A model generated the notes under the pieces. That model ran no database searches. It was not told the DNA's origin and was given only the letters and a program-made list of their open reading frames with translations. A stretch of 64,000 nucleotides of DNA from the NCBI GenBank assembly GCA_001910725.1, contig MJGA01000018.1:186001-250000 (forward strand), given 5' to 3'. How positions within the stretch are numbered: the stretch's first letter is position 1; every line of letters starts with the position of its first letter. Shown here piece after piece: positions 31,853-43,565 of the stretch. The translations under genes and the position numbers were made by a program. The DNA is from Phanerodontia chrysosporium (taxonomy: Eukaryota > Basidiomycota > Agaricomycetes > Polyporales > Phanerochaetaceae).

Positions 31853-33008
31853 CGCCGCGGGGCAATGCACTGTACGTCTGCATCACGATCAGGCTTTAAT
31901 CACTACGCACAGCACAACTGTCAAGGAATGTCAAGCGACTGCGTACGGTAATCAATATCTCGAACATCCGGAAGCCGCTCTGTATCGGAAGGCTGCCCGG
32001 AACATAATCTCGTCACCAAAATAGCATGCGTAGGACTTATGGTACGAGTAAGCACGATTTGCACAACGATCCTGTTGGCTTCGGTTGCTACAGGAGACAT
32101 GCGTCAGGATAAAAGCCATAAACAATCAGACTCAAATTTGTTTACCTCCACTTCAGGCGTCGGTGTAGTTTGTCATAGGAGCGTATGTCGCATCACGAGG
32201 CGACAAAGAACTTCGCATCGGCCTCGCGACGCTCATCAAACGGGGCAAAGTAGGCCTGTGTTTGAGTATATGCTGGACAGAGCGACCTATTGAATTATGG
32301 TCAGTCCGTGGAGTCGGCGGGGTAATACCAGAGAAGCTGAACTGACCACCGTCATGCGGGCTGACACGTCGCATATCGAAGGGCCCTGTCGGTGGCCGGA
32401 GCAGGCATTGAGTTAATACCGCTGTGCACGACGCAACGACCTTGCGACTGCGCTAGACGACAGTGAATCTTAGCTTAGCACCCATCCCCTGGAGAGCCTA
32501 AACAGGCTTGCGAAGCAATGCAATGGGTGTCCTGACTGCGATGTGACCGGGACGTCCGACAGACAAGTAGACGAGCTAGAACCGAGTTCTTCGCACGGAA
32601 GGTCGAGAGCCCTCACATTGGTTCGGACATGTTGCCCATTGGCGTAACTTGATCATTATTATCGTCGTGGCGGAGGGACTCTCGTATAAGTGTTCGTCAC
32701 GGATATCACATGAACGTGGGTCATAATATAGTACCTATAGAAAGTGCGAGGTGAGATACAAGGGGAACGAGATGTTTTGGACATAATGGCCGGATCGATA
32801 CAATGTAGTGGAGTTCGACTCCAGAATGGCGGCGTGGATGGTGAAAGCAGGACTGCCGAGGGCACGCCCCACAAGGCGTCAGAATCTCGCTCATTTGATC
32901 ACTTCGCTGCTGTCAGGACGCATAAGCCAGGTGCATACACGATGAGTACAAGTCACTCACGACGAATGTAGTGTAGGGAGTTAAGACCCCGCAATCAAAT
33001 ACGAGTCG
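31853..33008. other. Intergenic between M2 and M3, partly duplicated
   Basis: 31980-32230 resembles 33990-34250, upstream of M3, including a shared string around CGCATCACGAGGCGA against CACATCCCGAGGCGA. No intact gene. The duplicated unit therefore covers each M gene plus its upstream DNA. Confidence 0.45.
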
Positions 33009-33749
33009 CTACACCGAATCAAGTAGATGCGAATGAGACGCGGCCAGCTTGAACTTCGCGGTCGGTACGCTCGACTTCCACACAGAGGATCCGTGCTTCT
33101 TCGATAGTGAACTCATCACTAGAAGGGCAGTAACGTGGCCAATGACTGGACACCTGTCAGCTAGTTTTAGGCTTAAGAGCGTATGGCGACTGACGTGCAA
33201 GCATGATGAATACCGCCAGGCCGGACATTGCGCCAGTTTCAACGCAAATGTCCTTGTACCATCTCGGCTGGTAAAACGAATCGCACACAGAGAAACTAAG
33301 AGAAAAGCCTGCTGTGGCAATCCATGCTAGTGATAGGAAGCCTGAGAAAAGGTTAGCCAAACCGACACATCAAGCCCAGACCATGGGTGACGACTCACCG
33401 AGCCACGATACTTCGGTGACGATTGTAATCGCGTTCTGCTTGACGGCCTGTATCAATAATCTTCAAAGCATTGTGAGACCGAAGTTAGGTATCAAGTCTG
33501 GTCGCACATATCACATACATTGCAGGGACCGTCATCGTCATCACCGATATTGCGATTGCAAGTCCAGCATACGCAAAGTCTTCATAATCGTTCGCGACAG
33601 AAAGCGCGATAACATGGCTTGCGAGGCCGAGCACACAAGCACTGACGACACCTACGAGCGCTGCGAGGCAAATGAGTTAGGTTATTGCACAACGGCGGCT
33701 AAGTGCACTTACAGAAAATAATTATCCGGGAAACACGAAATGCAGTCAT
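33009..33749 (-). CDS. MARVEL-like four-helix membrane protein M3
   Basis: Five exons, the first 33749-33713. The start is MTAFRVSRIIIFSALVG. Helices: VGVVSACVLGLASHVIALSV, AIAISVMTMTVPAILLI, FLSLAWIATAGFSLSFSVC and LAVFIMLALIGHVTALLVM. The loop has WYKDICVETGAMSG and the tail SLSKKHGSSVWKSSVPTAKF, ending LLDSV. It is the closest relative of M2. No signal peptide beyond the first helix. Function unknown. Confidence 0.75.
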
Positions 33750-33828
33750 GGCTCAAGCTAAAGTGCGGTCCGGGGTTACTTGAAGGCGGAAGAGGAGGGA
33801 ATGGTAGAAACCACCCCCGTCGCTCATG

Positions 33829-33839
33829 AGTATATATCA
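33829..33839 (-). promoter_or_regulatory. TATA element of M3
   Basis: TATATAT 82 bases upstream of the ATG, in the same context as for M2 (a nearby GGGGCGATGCACTC). Confidence 0.5.
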
Positions 33840-35282
33840 CAACTCGCGGGGCGATGCACTCCTCTCACTGCGATTAGGCGATAATCGACCGCACATAGCA
33901 CGTTCGCCAATGGATATCAAGCGACGGCGTAACGGGCATCAACATCCCGCACCTACGACGGCTGAGCGCACTCCACCGGAAGGGCTTCCCGGGGCGTAGT
34001 ATGGTCACCCATGTAAGTTGATAGCATGTATTAAACTTCCCATACCAGTGCCGGAGTGCGGACAGCTTGCACAGCCATCCTGTCGGCTCCGTTCACTGTG
34101 GGTAACAAGCGAAGGGATAGACAGAATTAGCCATCAGAAGCATGCAAGAATCGAAGTCAAGCGTACCTCCGCCTCGGAGAATGTGGTCAATACGGGGACG
34201 GATGTCACATCCCGAGGCGAGGAAGCATTTCGCGCCGACATCATAGCTCTTGTCATATGGCGCGATTTGGGCATGTTCAAGGGAAGGCTGGCTATAGCCT
34301 TGAGCAGACTTGATTGTCTCCCGAGCTCGTGGTCGCCAGCTCACCAAGATGCGGCCCCCGTTAAGCACTACTCTCGCCGCTGGCGCACCCATTCGCATTC
34401 CTTCACCTCCGACTGTAAATGATGTCTTGTCCACTGCGAGTACAGCAATTAGCTGCTGTACGACAACCGCCCGGATGCGTTTTTCAATAGCGAAGCGCCC
34501 CATTCCGCATTCTAGGGCGGTTCCAGCATTTTATCGAGCAAGTGGCGGACCAAAATTACCGGAAGTACAATATCGTCAGTTCAGGAGTTGCCGAACTTCG
34601 AAATTTTACTAACCGTCATGCGATCTATGACAACACCTATCAAAAGGCCCCGTCAGCAGCGGGCGCAGACACTGGTGACATCCTAGCGCTCCACTCGCAC
34701 AACGCACCGAGTGACCCTGCAGCACGAGCAACGTCGCTTCGCAGGACAACTTTTGACCATACGAGGCTCAGTTCGGAAAGCTTGAGGCAAGCTTTGCGAA
34801 GGCAACGTGAGCGAGGGTTTGGGTCTTGGCTTCAAGGCCGCAGGTATGATGGACAGATCCGCGAGATTGACCCGGGGTCTTCATACGGAGCATAAGGAGC
34901 CCGAGCTGGATACGATGCGGCTGCAATCTGTGAATAGAGTTACGTTTTCGACCTCCCGCGACTACCCGAGAGCACTCACACTGACGAACGTTCATCCTCT
35001 TGGGCGCATACTACAAAGAACGCATCATAACTCACCCGGACATTGGCAATGCTATTGGAACGACCCTGGCGAGAACGTACTTCAGCTCCCACAGATCGTC
35101 GTCAATAGCTCAATGCAGAATGACATACCCGCATGTTCAGTGTCATGGTTCGACATCGACGCTCCGATATACCCATGCCCCTGACCAATATCATCGTCGG
35201 TCTTCCCTGACACTAGGCAACCTATGTTCTTAAGAAGCACAGCGTCAGGAGAAACAGAACTCATTCACCGCGCCCTCCAGAC
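33840..35282. other. Long stretch without a confident gene
   Basis: 33990-34250 is the duplicated segment shared with 31980-32230. Open frames on both strands (34093-34503 -, 34542-34895 +) have no motif and no splice support. Possibly decayed coding sequence. Confidence 0.35.
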
Positions 35283-35691
35283 ATGGTCATCACTTCCATC
35301 CTCGCTGTGCTCGCGGCCACGTGCAGCGCATCTGCTGCGATAGTCGCGACCAAGTCGGCGTCGGCACCGGCAACCACGACCACGGTAACATGTACGGTCC
35401 TCGGATGCCCGCCTAGCGACCTCAAGGGCGATGGACTATTTTCGATGGACCAAAGCGACTTCACGGACACGCTCACCTGTCTTTGGCGCTTCCCGCTGCA
35501 GCCGATCGTGGAAGGCGACTACAACCTGGTCAGTTCATGTACGGACGGCCGACGCAAGCGAGCTTACCAGACTTCGCCGAGATTAGACCACAGGCCTTTT
35601 GATCAGGGGCGATCCAACAGAAGTACCTGCAGCGGCCCTCACGGAATGTGTCACATCGACTATCAATGGACCCGTTGCTACGGCACGGTAG
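35283..35691 (+). CDS. Small secreted cysteine-containing protein
   Basis: Short protein with a clear signal peptide (MVITSILAVLAATCSASA), a Thr/Ser-rich stretch, then VTCTVLGCPPSDLKGDG and LTCLWRFPLQP. A single intron (donor GTACGG after YNLVSSC's first base, acceptor CACAG) joins RGDPTEVPAAALTECVTSTI and a stop at 35691. Five cysteines fall in the mature part. It is likely an extracellular small protein of the kind common in basidiomycetes; function unknown. The intron choice is the only frame-keeping one I found, but it is not certain. Confidence 0.5.
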
Positions 35692-35871
35692 CAAGGTGGT
35701 GGAGGGGGTGGATAGTTTGGGGCACCTTATGGCAACCTCGAACGAAGAGTTGTAGGCGGGTAAGCATGGTGTATTAGTGTATTACTCGTGAAGATATGTA
35801 GATCACTATGAGGAAAGTTAGCATGCGGGATGCAAGATCAGGAAATGACTTACCAGCTAGTCTTTAGTACT

Positions 35872-37481
35872 TTAAGGCGAAGCAGGCTTCTCCGGTTTTG
35901 CCTCCTCCGGCTTCTCTTTGGCCTCCCAAGCCTTCAGGTGCGCCTCGAACCACTCCCACGCAAGTCTTCCAACCTTCTCTCCACCGTACTCGCCATCATC
36001 ATCAATTTCGATAACCTCTTCCTGCAACTTCGAGTTAGCCTTAGCTTTCTTGTCCTGTCTTGATTTCGCATCTTCTCCTTCTGAATCCGCAGGAGCCAAT
36101 GGCAGTGGTGGTATGGGAACCGTCACGACTGAGCATTCACGATAAAGAGCGCCAGGCTTGAGAATTTCAGTGAAACTGTTCTGCATGGGGCGTGAGACCT
36201 TCTCCGTATCATCACTCTTCTGGGCTTCCGAGGACGCGTTTTCGGCTGCTGCTGCTGCCGCTGCGGTGGCCGCCGCAAGATGTGCCAAAGCCCGCTTGAA
36301 CGGTGTCGGGAGAAATAAGGCATGGAGGACCGTCTGCATCGCCATGTCTGATGACTTGCCGAGAAGCCAAATAAACGGGAAGAAGAGGATAAACCTAGCA
36401 GATACGTTTTCAGCATGTAGAAGACCAGCGCCGTGTAGAGCCTCACGTAATGAAGCCAATCGTCGAGTATCCTTCAGGGTCTACGCTCTTGTCTGCCCCC
36501 AAAGCGACCCGGATCGTCTCCGCGCGGCTCATGCCAGGTGCTACGCTGACAGCAACAATATTTGATGGAAACTTCGGCTGCGATTTGTCTTCGGTACTGG
36601 CCTTCGCCTCCTTGGTACTGGCGGAGGAATTGGACTGCGACGGGACACCACCTGGAGTCTTCTCATCGAGCGAAGGCGCGCGATTTGGCAGAGCGTTCAA
36701 TATCCTTTGGAGATGGCGAGTCAATACAATGGTGCGCAGCGCGCGATGACCCTCTGCTTGGAATAGAGGCCGCTTCTTCAGCGTTCCGTCTGGGGCCATG
36801 GACGCGATCATGTCGTCGTTGAACGAAGGCACCGCGGCTGCGTAGAATGGGTTGACGACGTTGACGATACGAATGTCCCGCTCGACGGGGGCGACGAGTA
36901 GTGCGGGAAGGAGGAGTGTGACGATGAGGAAGGTCGCCAGCGAGGCAGCCTCGCGCTTCGCCTCATGAGTTGGCGTCGAGGCGAAGAGCGACCCCACCCC
37001 ACAATACTCGTGTGCAAACACAATAGCATCGAGTCTCTGGTCGCCCTCAGTTAAAAACTTGGTGCAGAACGCCCGGATGGACGCAGGCGAAGTCAGATCC
37101 GCGTGTTCCGCGAAGATGTTCTCGTTCTTCGTCGTCGTGCGCATCGCAGGAATGATGAGTGCGTTGTATGGGTGATCGAGCGGGTAGGGGGAGATGGCAA
37201 TGATGTTTGCGCCGCGCGATGCGAGGTTGGAAATGGTCGTCAGCCCAAGCGGCGTGAACGCTCCCTACTAGACCTCAATTACACCGCGTGTCCGGATGCA
37301 GACGGCTGGGACTCACAGTTACGAGGACTGTCCGTGCATGAAGGTCTCGCTCCCTATCAGTGGTCTTCCCCTGAGCAAAAGCATAGGTTACTACGAGCGA
37401 GGCCACGCCAATGACCGTGTGCCAGTAGTATCCTGTTGGTAGGGCATACGTCGCAAAAGCATATGCTGCCTTGAGAACCAT
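35872..37481 (-). CDS. Atypical short-chain dehydrogenase-fold membrane-linked protein
   Basis: A 501-residue protein in exons 37481-37317, 37264-36447 and 36394-35872, all in frame. The N-terminus is hydrophobic (GYYWHTVIGVASLVVTYAFA). A Rossmann start TVLVTGAFTPLG follows, then HADLTSPASIRAFC and VFAHEYCGVG in place of NAG. The usual catalytic YxxxK is not present: the corresponding segment reads LFQAEGHRALRTIVLTRHL. A second hydrophobic segment, FILFFPFIWLLG, lies after the fold. The tail is Ala-rich, then acidic and charged (EEVIEIDDDGEYGGEKVG). It may be a non-catalytic SDR-fold fungal membrane protein; the DUF1776 family is an alternative. Confidence 0.75.
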
Positions 37482-37734
37482 GTACGGTCTGCAGGAAAAG
37501 AAGACATTATTACACCCATACAGCTATTACAAGCAAGCGGTGCACGTACAGTGTGGCAGTGTCACGCAGAGAGTAGGCTGGGTGTACGCGGTCGTCGTGG
37601 TATGAGGCAGGGTATTGGGCGCTTACGCCACGCTGTCATCTCCAGCAAAGCGTGCATCGCTTCGAAGCACAGAAATAAATGCATGCACAATTATGCTAAG
37701 ATACATTTGCTTGTGTGTATACCGTGGAAATAGT

Positions 37735-39787
37735 CTAATCATCGTCATCCCAGTTGCCCGCCTGCTGCGGGATTTTAGGACCGCCAGCAGGCTTGCTCAT
37801 GATGATGCTGTCTACGGCCAGCACCGAGACTGCAGCTTCAGTTGCCAGACGGATCGCCCACGACTTAGCAGCGAGCGAATCCAAGATCTTGTGCTCGGAA
37901 GTGTTGAGAGTGCCATCGGTCTCAGCCTGCAAACATGAATCAGTGCTATCCCATTCTCCGAAGGGAAAATTCATACCTCAATGTCAACACCCCATGCTTC
38001 ACCACCCTCCTGCTCGTGCTTCGCCCAGAGCTTGCTGACCACTTCGTTACCCTCGGAGCCACCCAGCGCGTTCTCGGCCAGCGTTCTTGGTATAACCTCG
38101 AGCGCAGTGGCCCACCGACGGACACCGTGCTGCGACAGTCCCTTCAAGCCCGCGCCATACGTGTCCACACGCTTCGCAAGCTCGAGCTCGGTGGCGCCAG
38201 CACCGGGGACGAGACGGCCATCCTTGAGAAGGGCCTTGATGACATTAACGCCGTCATCAATCGCGCGCTCCAAGTCATCGAGGTGATTCGTCGTCGCACC
38301 ACGGAGGACGATTGTCGCCGTGCGCGTCTTTTCGCCGGAAGCGTCTGAGGGATCGTAATCGGGGTCGCCCTCAACAAGCTGGCGGAGGACGGTGACGCGA
38401 TCTCCGCCAATCTCGATGGTCTCGAAGACGTCGACAAAGCCTGCCTCCTCTGGTGTAGGTGCGCCCATGCGAGCGAGCGGCGTCGCGTTCACGACACGGC
38501 AGAGACGGCGGAGGTCGAACTTTGACAACACCTTGATGACGGCGATGTTCATGCGGTTCAGGAAGTGCAGGGCTAGCTCGTCGATCGTTGACCCAGCGAT
38601 GATGACCTTCACTCCTGAGTCGGCAATTTCTTGGAAAATCTGTGACAGTATGAGTACTGGGGTTAACGGGTAGGAGTATAATACGCACCTTCTCCATATG
38701 CTTCTCTTCGCCAGTCGTGAAGTTGAGCATCTCATCCTTGTTCTTGATGAGCACTGTGCCCTTGGTTTCGGTCTGGGAAAGACCGAGTCCGCAGGTAAAG
38801 ACAGCGACCTTCGCCTTCTTCACCTTCTTGATGTTGCCTATATGCGTGTAAGTCTGGATCGAGTCGGCATCGCAGTCAATGGACGAACCTTCGGGCTCGC
38901 GGCCAAACACCATACCACGGACGACCTTGCTACCCGCAAGGCTGCCACCCATAATCTTCACCACCCGGACATTGTCAACATTGAAGTTCTTCGGGTTCGG
39001 GGCATGACAGCAAGGGCAGCTTCTGCAACTAGCGACGCAAGGGTGTCTTCGTAGCCGTACTGTTTCGACGCAATAGCAGGCTTCAGGGCAGTGGCGAGTT
39101 CAGCATGAGTCAAAGGCGTCGGCAGAGATGTTGTCGCAAGCGCTGTGTGATATGAGCTGGGCAGTCGATTGAGAGAGGCGTTGACCACGAACTTTCAAGC
39201 TCCTCCAGTCCCTTCTTTGCAGCCAGCTCGTATCCACGAGTGATCTCACTTGGGTGAAGACCCATAATGAGAAGATGCTCCGCCTTCTTGAGGAGCTCAC
39301 CAGCAAGGATAATGACCATGTTTGTCGCGTCACCCATCTGAGGGGGTCGCGTGTCAGAGGATATGCAGGTTCCAATGACCGTTCACGCTCACCTCCGCTT
39401 CCTGCGCTTGTGACGCCATCACGAGCAGTTTTGCTGCCGGGTGGACAACTTCAACTTCGCGAATGATTGTCGCAGCATCGGACGTGACGAAAAGCTTGCC
39501 CAGGTGGTTAATAAGGAGCTTGTTCCTGCCTGGATGTCTCGTGTCAGAGGGCACATCCACGATGCCATGAGTATCACGCGCACCGTTGGGACCAAAGCTC
39601 GTCCTGACAAGATCTGACAGCTCAGAGACTGCCTGGATGTTCCTCAGCACGGCATCCTCGAGGCCTTGCAGGTGCTGCATTCAGCACATGCTGTCAGCCA
39701 GGACGCCATCCCAGACAGCAGCAAGCGCACCTTGTAGCCCTCCTTAAAGAGCTGGATATTGTTCGCCTTTGGGACCTTGAGAGACAT
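37735..39787 (-). CDS. CCT8: T-complex protein 1 subunit theta
   Basis: Subunit of the cytosolic chaperonin TRiC/CCT, which folds actin, tubulin and other proteins using ATP. Start MSLKVPKANNIQLFKEGYK, joined through an intron to the segment beginning HLQGLEDAVL. Group II chaperonin marks: LVRTSFGPNGRNK, LFVTSDAATII, MGDATNMVIILAGELL, then VRVVKIMGGSL and VVRGMVFGRE, KIFQEIADSGVKVIIAG, RLCRVVNATPLARMG, TATIVLRGAT, LVPGAGATELELAKRV and the acidic end GNWDDDD. The equatorial GDGTN motif reads GDATN. About eight exons with short introns. Length near 550 residues is normal for the family. The gene is complete. Confidence 0.93.
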
Positions 39788-40449
39788 AGCCGACTACGTC
39801 TGTGTTTTGAGAAGGACGTAAGTGCAAGTCGTCGCGGTACTTTCTGGTGAACTCAAGGGCGTCTGTCTGCGAGATCGAGATCGTGATGGCATTTCCCTTT
39901 ACGACATAGCTCGCGTGGCGAGCCAGTGAACCGTCCCTAGGCAAGTTCGTTCCGAACCTTCACTGCAGCGTCCTGAGTTCTATCTTTCCTGGATGCTGTA
40001 TGTGCAACTCATATTCACACAGGGACGTCTGTTATTGTATAAAATGCGATCTCTTACAGGTGTGAACACGCGTCGCTCTGGCCATCTCACCTAAGAATTG
40101 ACGGCCCCGGGCTTGCTCGCCATTCCATCATCCACACATGGAGAAGGTTGCTCATAGGACTGCGGTGCAGAATAATCCTCCGTACACGAGCTACGCCTGC
40201 AAGTCCATCCACCTCATGCACAGGAATACCGCCCCACGCTCCTCTCCCTGATATGATATTGGTCTTCTAGTCAATCGGCAGAAGCTCCGAACCTGATGCT
40301 TGCATAGCATTCGCGCCAATGTCCGCATACGCAGTATCAGGCTTTGAGCACCCGTCCTTCATGGTACTTAAAGCCTGAGCTGCAGATGCCGACCTAGCGG
40401 TCAGGTTGTCACACCACGCCATAAGCTCTTTCTCTCGGCGAAGCTCGAG
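39788..40449. other. Divergent promoter region
   Basis: Lies between CCT8 (-) and the membrane protein at 40450 (+). No gene recognised. Confidence 0.4.
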
Positions 40450-41315
40450 ATGCACCCGCGAGTTTTGCGTATCACTCGGACTGTTGTCTTCTGTAGGCTA
40501 TTGTCGGCCTTCATCTGCTATTCCCTTCTAACGAGAGTTGTAGGTCTTACGTCCGTTTTTGCAATAATCACCCTGGTTCTCGCTGCGGTTGTCGTTGCAA
40601 CGAATCGCCGGCACGACTATGCAATCGTACCGAACCTACTGGCCGGTGCACACCAGTATGCAGTGATGGCCATAGTGACATCTGTGCTCACCTTTACCAT
40701 ACCGGTCATGTTGTGGTGTCCTTCCATGCAACTTTACTTCTCGCTAACACCAGGTTGCTATTTGTCACAGCTTGGTCCTTGAAGCTGCGCAGAAGACGCG
40801 ACTCTCAATAGCCATCTTTGTCGAGATCTACTGGCTGGGTGAGTGACGATAAGCTCCATATGTCCAACAGTCGCTGACATGCGAACAGGTCTTCTATTGA
40901 TCATGTGGGCCATCACGCTCGGTCTGAGCGGGGGTCATGTCGATGAGACTGCATTGACATGCAACGATATCATTGCATGGCTACCGTCGTGGTGGACCGC
41001 CACCTGTGACGAGGCCGACGCAATCGTCGCTTTCTCCGCCCTCAGCACGGCTTCCTGTATGTGTTTGTCATTCCTTACGGAGGTATAGCTCACCTGATTC
41101 GGCGTAATATCTCAGTGACGCTCTACCTTACCATGCTTGCAACGATGAGCATCATCTCCCACGTCCGCGGCGTGCCCGTGTGGCGGAGTAGTGTCATGGC
41201 CGCTCACTTCGCATCGCGTGACGTGACGCCGGCATTGGCTGCACAGACAAAGGGGGGTTCCGCGATGCCTCGCGATGAGCAGCTCGCCCTAGGCATCATG
41301 CCTAGTCGGGTGTAG
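40450..41315 (+). CDS. MARVEL-like four-helix membrane protein M4
   Basis: A 215-residue protein in exons 40450-40492, 40544-40712, 40771-40838, 40889-41056 and 41116-41315; all frames close. Start MHPRVLRITRTVVF, an Arg-rich N-terminus before helix 1, as in many basidiomycete four-helix proteins. Helices: VFAIITLVLAAVVVAT, AVMAIVTSVLTFTIPVMF, IYWLGLLLIMWAITLGLSG and AFSALSTASLTLYLTMLATM. A Cys-containing loop precedes helix 4. The cytosolic tail ends QLALGIMPSRV. Five exons and the helix 2-WLG-helix 3 layout match M1-M3, so it is a distant relative 7 kb away. Function unknown. Confidence 0.72.
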
Positions 41316-41569
41316 GTCCATTGCCAGAATCTGTTAGCATACATATGTAACCTACCCGAACCTTTGCCCAATAGTCGAATTTTTCGCTACAGTAGTAGCT
41401 ACCACCCTATGTTTGCACTGGAAAGCCCAGTCGATATATTTTATCACTCTGCGTGCGCAGTCTACTCTGAACCTGAGACGACTTCCCGCTGGCTGTGTTG
41501 TAAGGCGACGCGCGCGGGATTCTTGCCGTAACCCTCCCTTGTTCCCACGCCTCCTTACTCCGAACCCAG

Positions 41570-43061
41570 ATGCTCTACCCGTGCAAATGGGGACTCTGTT
41601 CGAGCACATTCCCCTCTCGCAACGCGTACATAAATCACCTCAATAAGCAACATCTGAATGACGCCAATCTGGACCGAGAGGTTGGATTTGTGCACGGACG
41701 CTTCCGTGACTGGCTGAGGGTGACAGGCAGGCAAGGTGGATCGCAGAGCACGGCCGGTATGTCGCGAACACCTATGAGATTCGACGAGGAAGACAATTCT
41801 TTGAGACGTCCTCCCACCTCGTCGCGTAGATGACCAACTGGAGAGTCCCCCTCCGAAAGGCCGGCACGGTGATGCAAAGGAGAACGCGTCGCGTCCTACG
41901 GCGCGCTCGCGAGCCGTCGTCTACTCTAGCGACTCTGAGGGCAACGCGACGCCTGGCAAGTTCCGGTTCAAAGCTCTGTCTAGAGAGGCGGGCGCGCCAG
42001 TGAGTTCTCCGACGTCGCCTATCCCTTCGGTCAACCCATCACCTTCTCCGAGTGCACTCGCGAGCAGAGCACAATCGCACGTCCCGAACCTATCTCCCTC
42101 GCCGGCCTCGCAACAGTCTTCGGGCAACCCTAAGCCACAGAACAACACTGGGAGATCTCACAGTCGTGGTCCGGCGCGCAAGCGACGTCGAGTGAGCGAT
42201 GCAACGCCAGACCCCGTCGTTCAACCGGCCTCCTCCCCCGAGTCCGTGCCAGTAGAAGATCGACATGCTGCTTCAACGTGTAGCTCCCAGGAACAGGTCT
42301 CTGGTCCTTCGCATCAATCTGAATCTGAGTCCAATGAAGCAATTGAACTCGCGTTGACCCAGGACGAGAACGATAGAGTGGACAGAGAAGGTATGGCTCT
42401 CTGGCTTATCCGTATGTCAATTTAACCAATTTCCATGGATGCAAAGATTGTGGGATAGCTGGCATTTCTGAGTCCTACCTCGAAAGATTGGTGGGCGAAG
42501 CTGGCAAGACGCGGGTCACCTCAATGTCCGCGGAAGTGGGAGCCGACCTCGTCATGCAACCAGCGGACGGTAGCGACTGTCAACGAACAGAAGGGACGCG
42601 TGCATTGTGGTATGAAGGACCTGAAAGAGCAAGCGATACTCGTGCTGAGACACGCGCCAGGAGTTCCTCGCCATTGCAGCCTGTCGAACACGAGAAGGCT
42701 GCTGTCCCGCCGCCGAAAGCCAGTTCTTGGTCACCATCACATAGGGACAGGGCGGCCAACTTGAAGACCTACGTCCCGCGCTTCAAGTCTGGTGTTCTGG
42801 ACATTGCAGGCCCAGGTACGTCCCCGCGTATCTGCACCAGCTCCATATTGGTTGTCTCACGACAAGCATGCAGGCGGCGTTCACAGTCAAAGGTCGCCAC
42901 CCAGTGTAAAGCGCGAGTCCGACGAGGCTCGTCCAGAGCCATTGGCGGAACGGGAGCAGGGCCCTCCTGCACAGCCTCCTCAGGCTGGCGACTTCGCACC
43001 TAGTCAGCTACAGTTGATGACGCAGGCACCGTATCACTATCCGAGTCAGGACTCGCTGTGA
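41570..43061 (+). CDS. Single C2H2 zinc-finger nuclear protein
   Basis: A 430-residue protein in exons 41570-41756, 41830-42390, 42459-42815 and 42874-43061; frames close. One C2H2 finger at the very N-terminus: YPCKWGLC (C-x4-C), 12 residues, then HLNKQH (H-x4-H). The remainder is low-complexity and Ser/Pro-rich, with a likely nuclear localisation signal PARKRRRV near residue 150 and a short acidic region, EAIELALTQDENDRVDRE. Probably a basidiomycete transcription or chromatin protein; target unknown. The first intron is certain because reading through it hits a stop. Confidence 0.8.
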
Positions 43062-43565
43062 CACTAGGACGTATGTGGAGCTGACCGTGTATCTCTCGAT
43101 GTGTGTGTTGACATTTCATGCCAATGTCGAGCGTGCATGAGTGATATCTTGATCTTGACCTGCTCGAGGTGGATTCGAAGGTACATGAGGCGTCCGTGAA
43201 TATCACAGACAAATTCACCAAGCGGCAGCTATGCTGCCATCACTCGCGACAATGTAGATGTAAATTCACATTTGTACGCACCCATCTCATTGTTACAGAC
43301 GCTCTATTTCGCAAGCAAAGCATTACAGATACTCCGCAAAGGACGCAAGACCAAGACGCGGTGGACAACCGCAGAGAAGGGAAGAAAAGGGCTCCAGAGG
43401 GCTAAATCAGCGTAACGACTGCAGCGTTAGCGTGCAATGCAACAGCATCGCGTGGAAGAACAATGAAAGCGCGGCGGGAACTGCCGTCTACGGCGGCCCG
43501 ATAACGATACCAGTAAGTTAGCGCGAAAGAGGGGAGGAAGTGCACTTGGCAGAAACGCAGACCGC
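43062..43565. other. Intergenic between convergent genes
   Basis: No gene seen. Confidence 0.4.
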
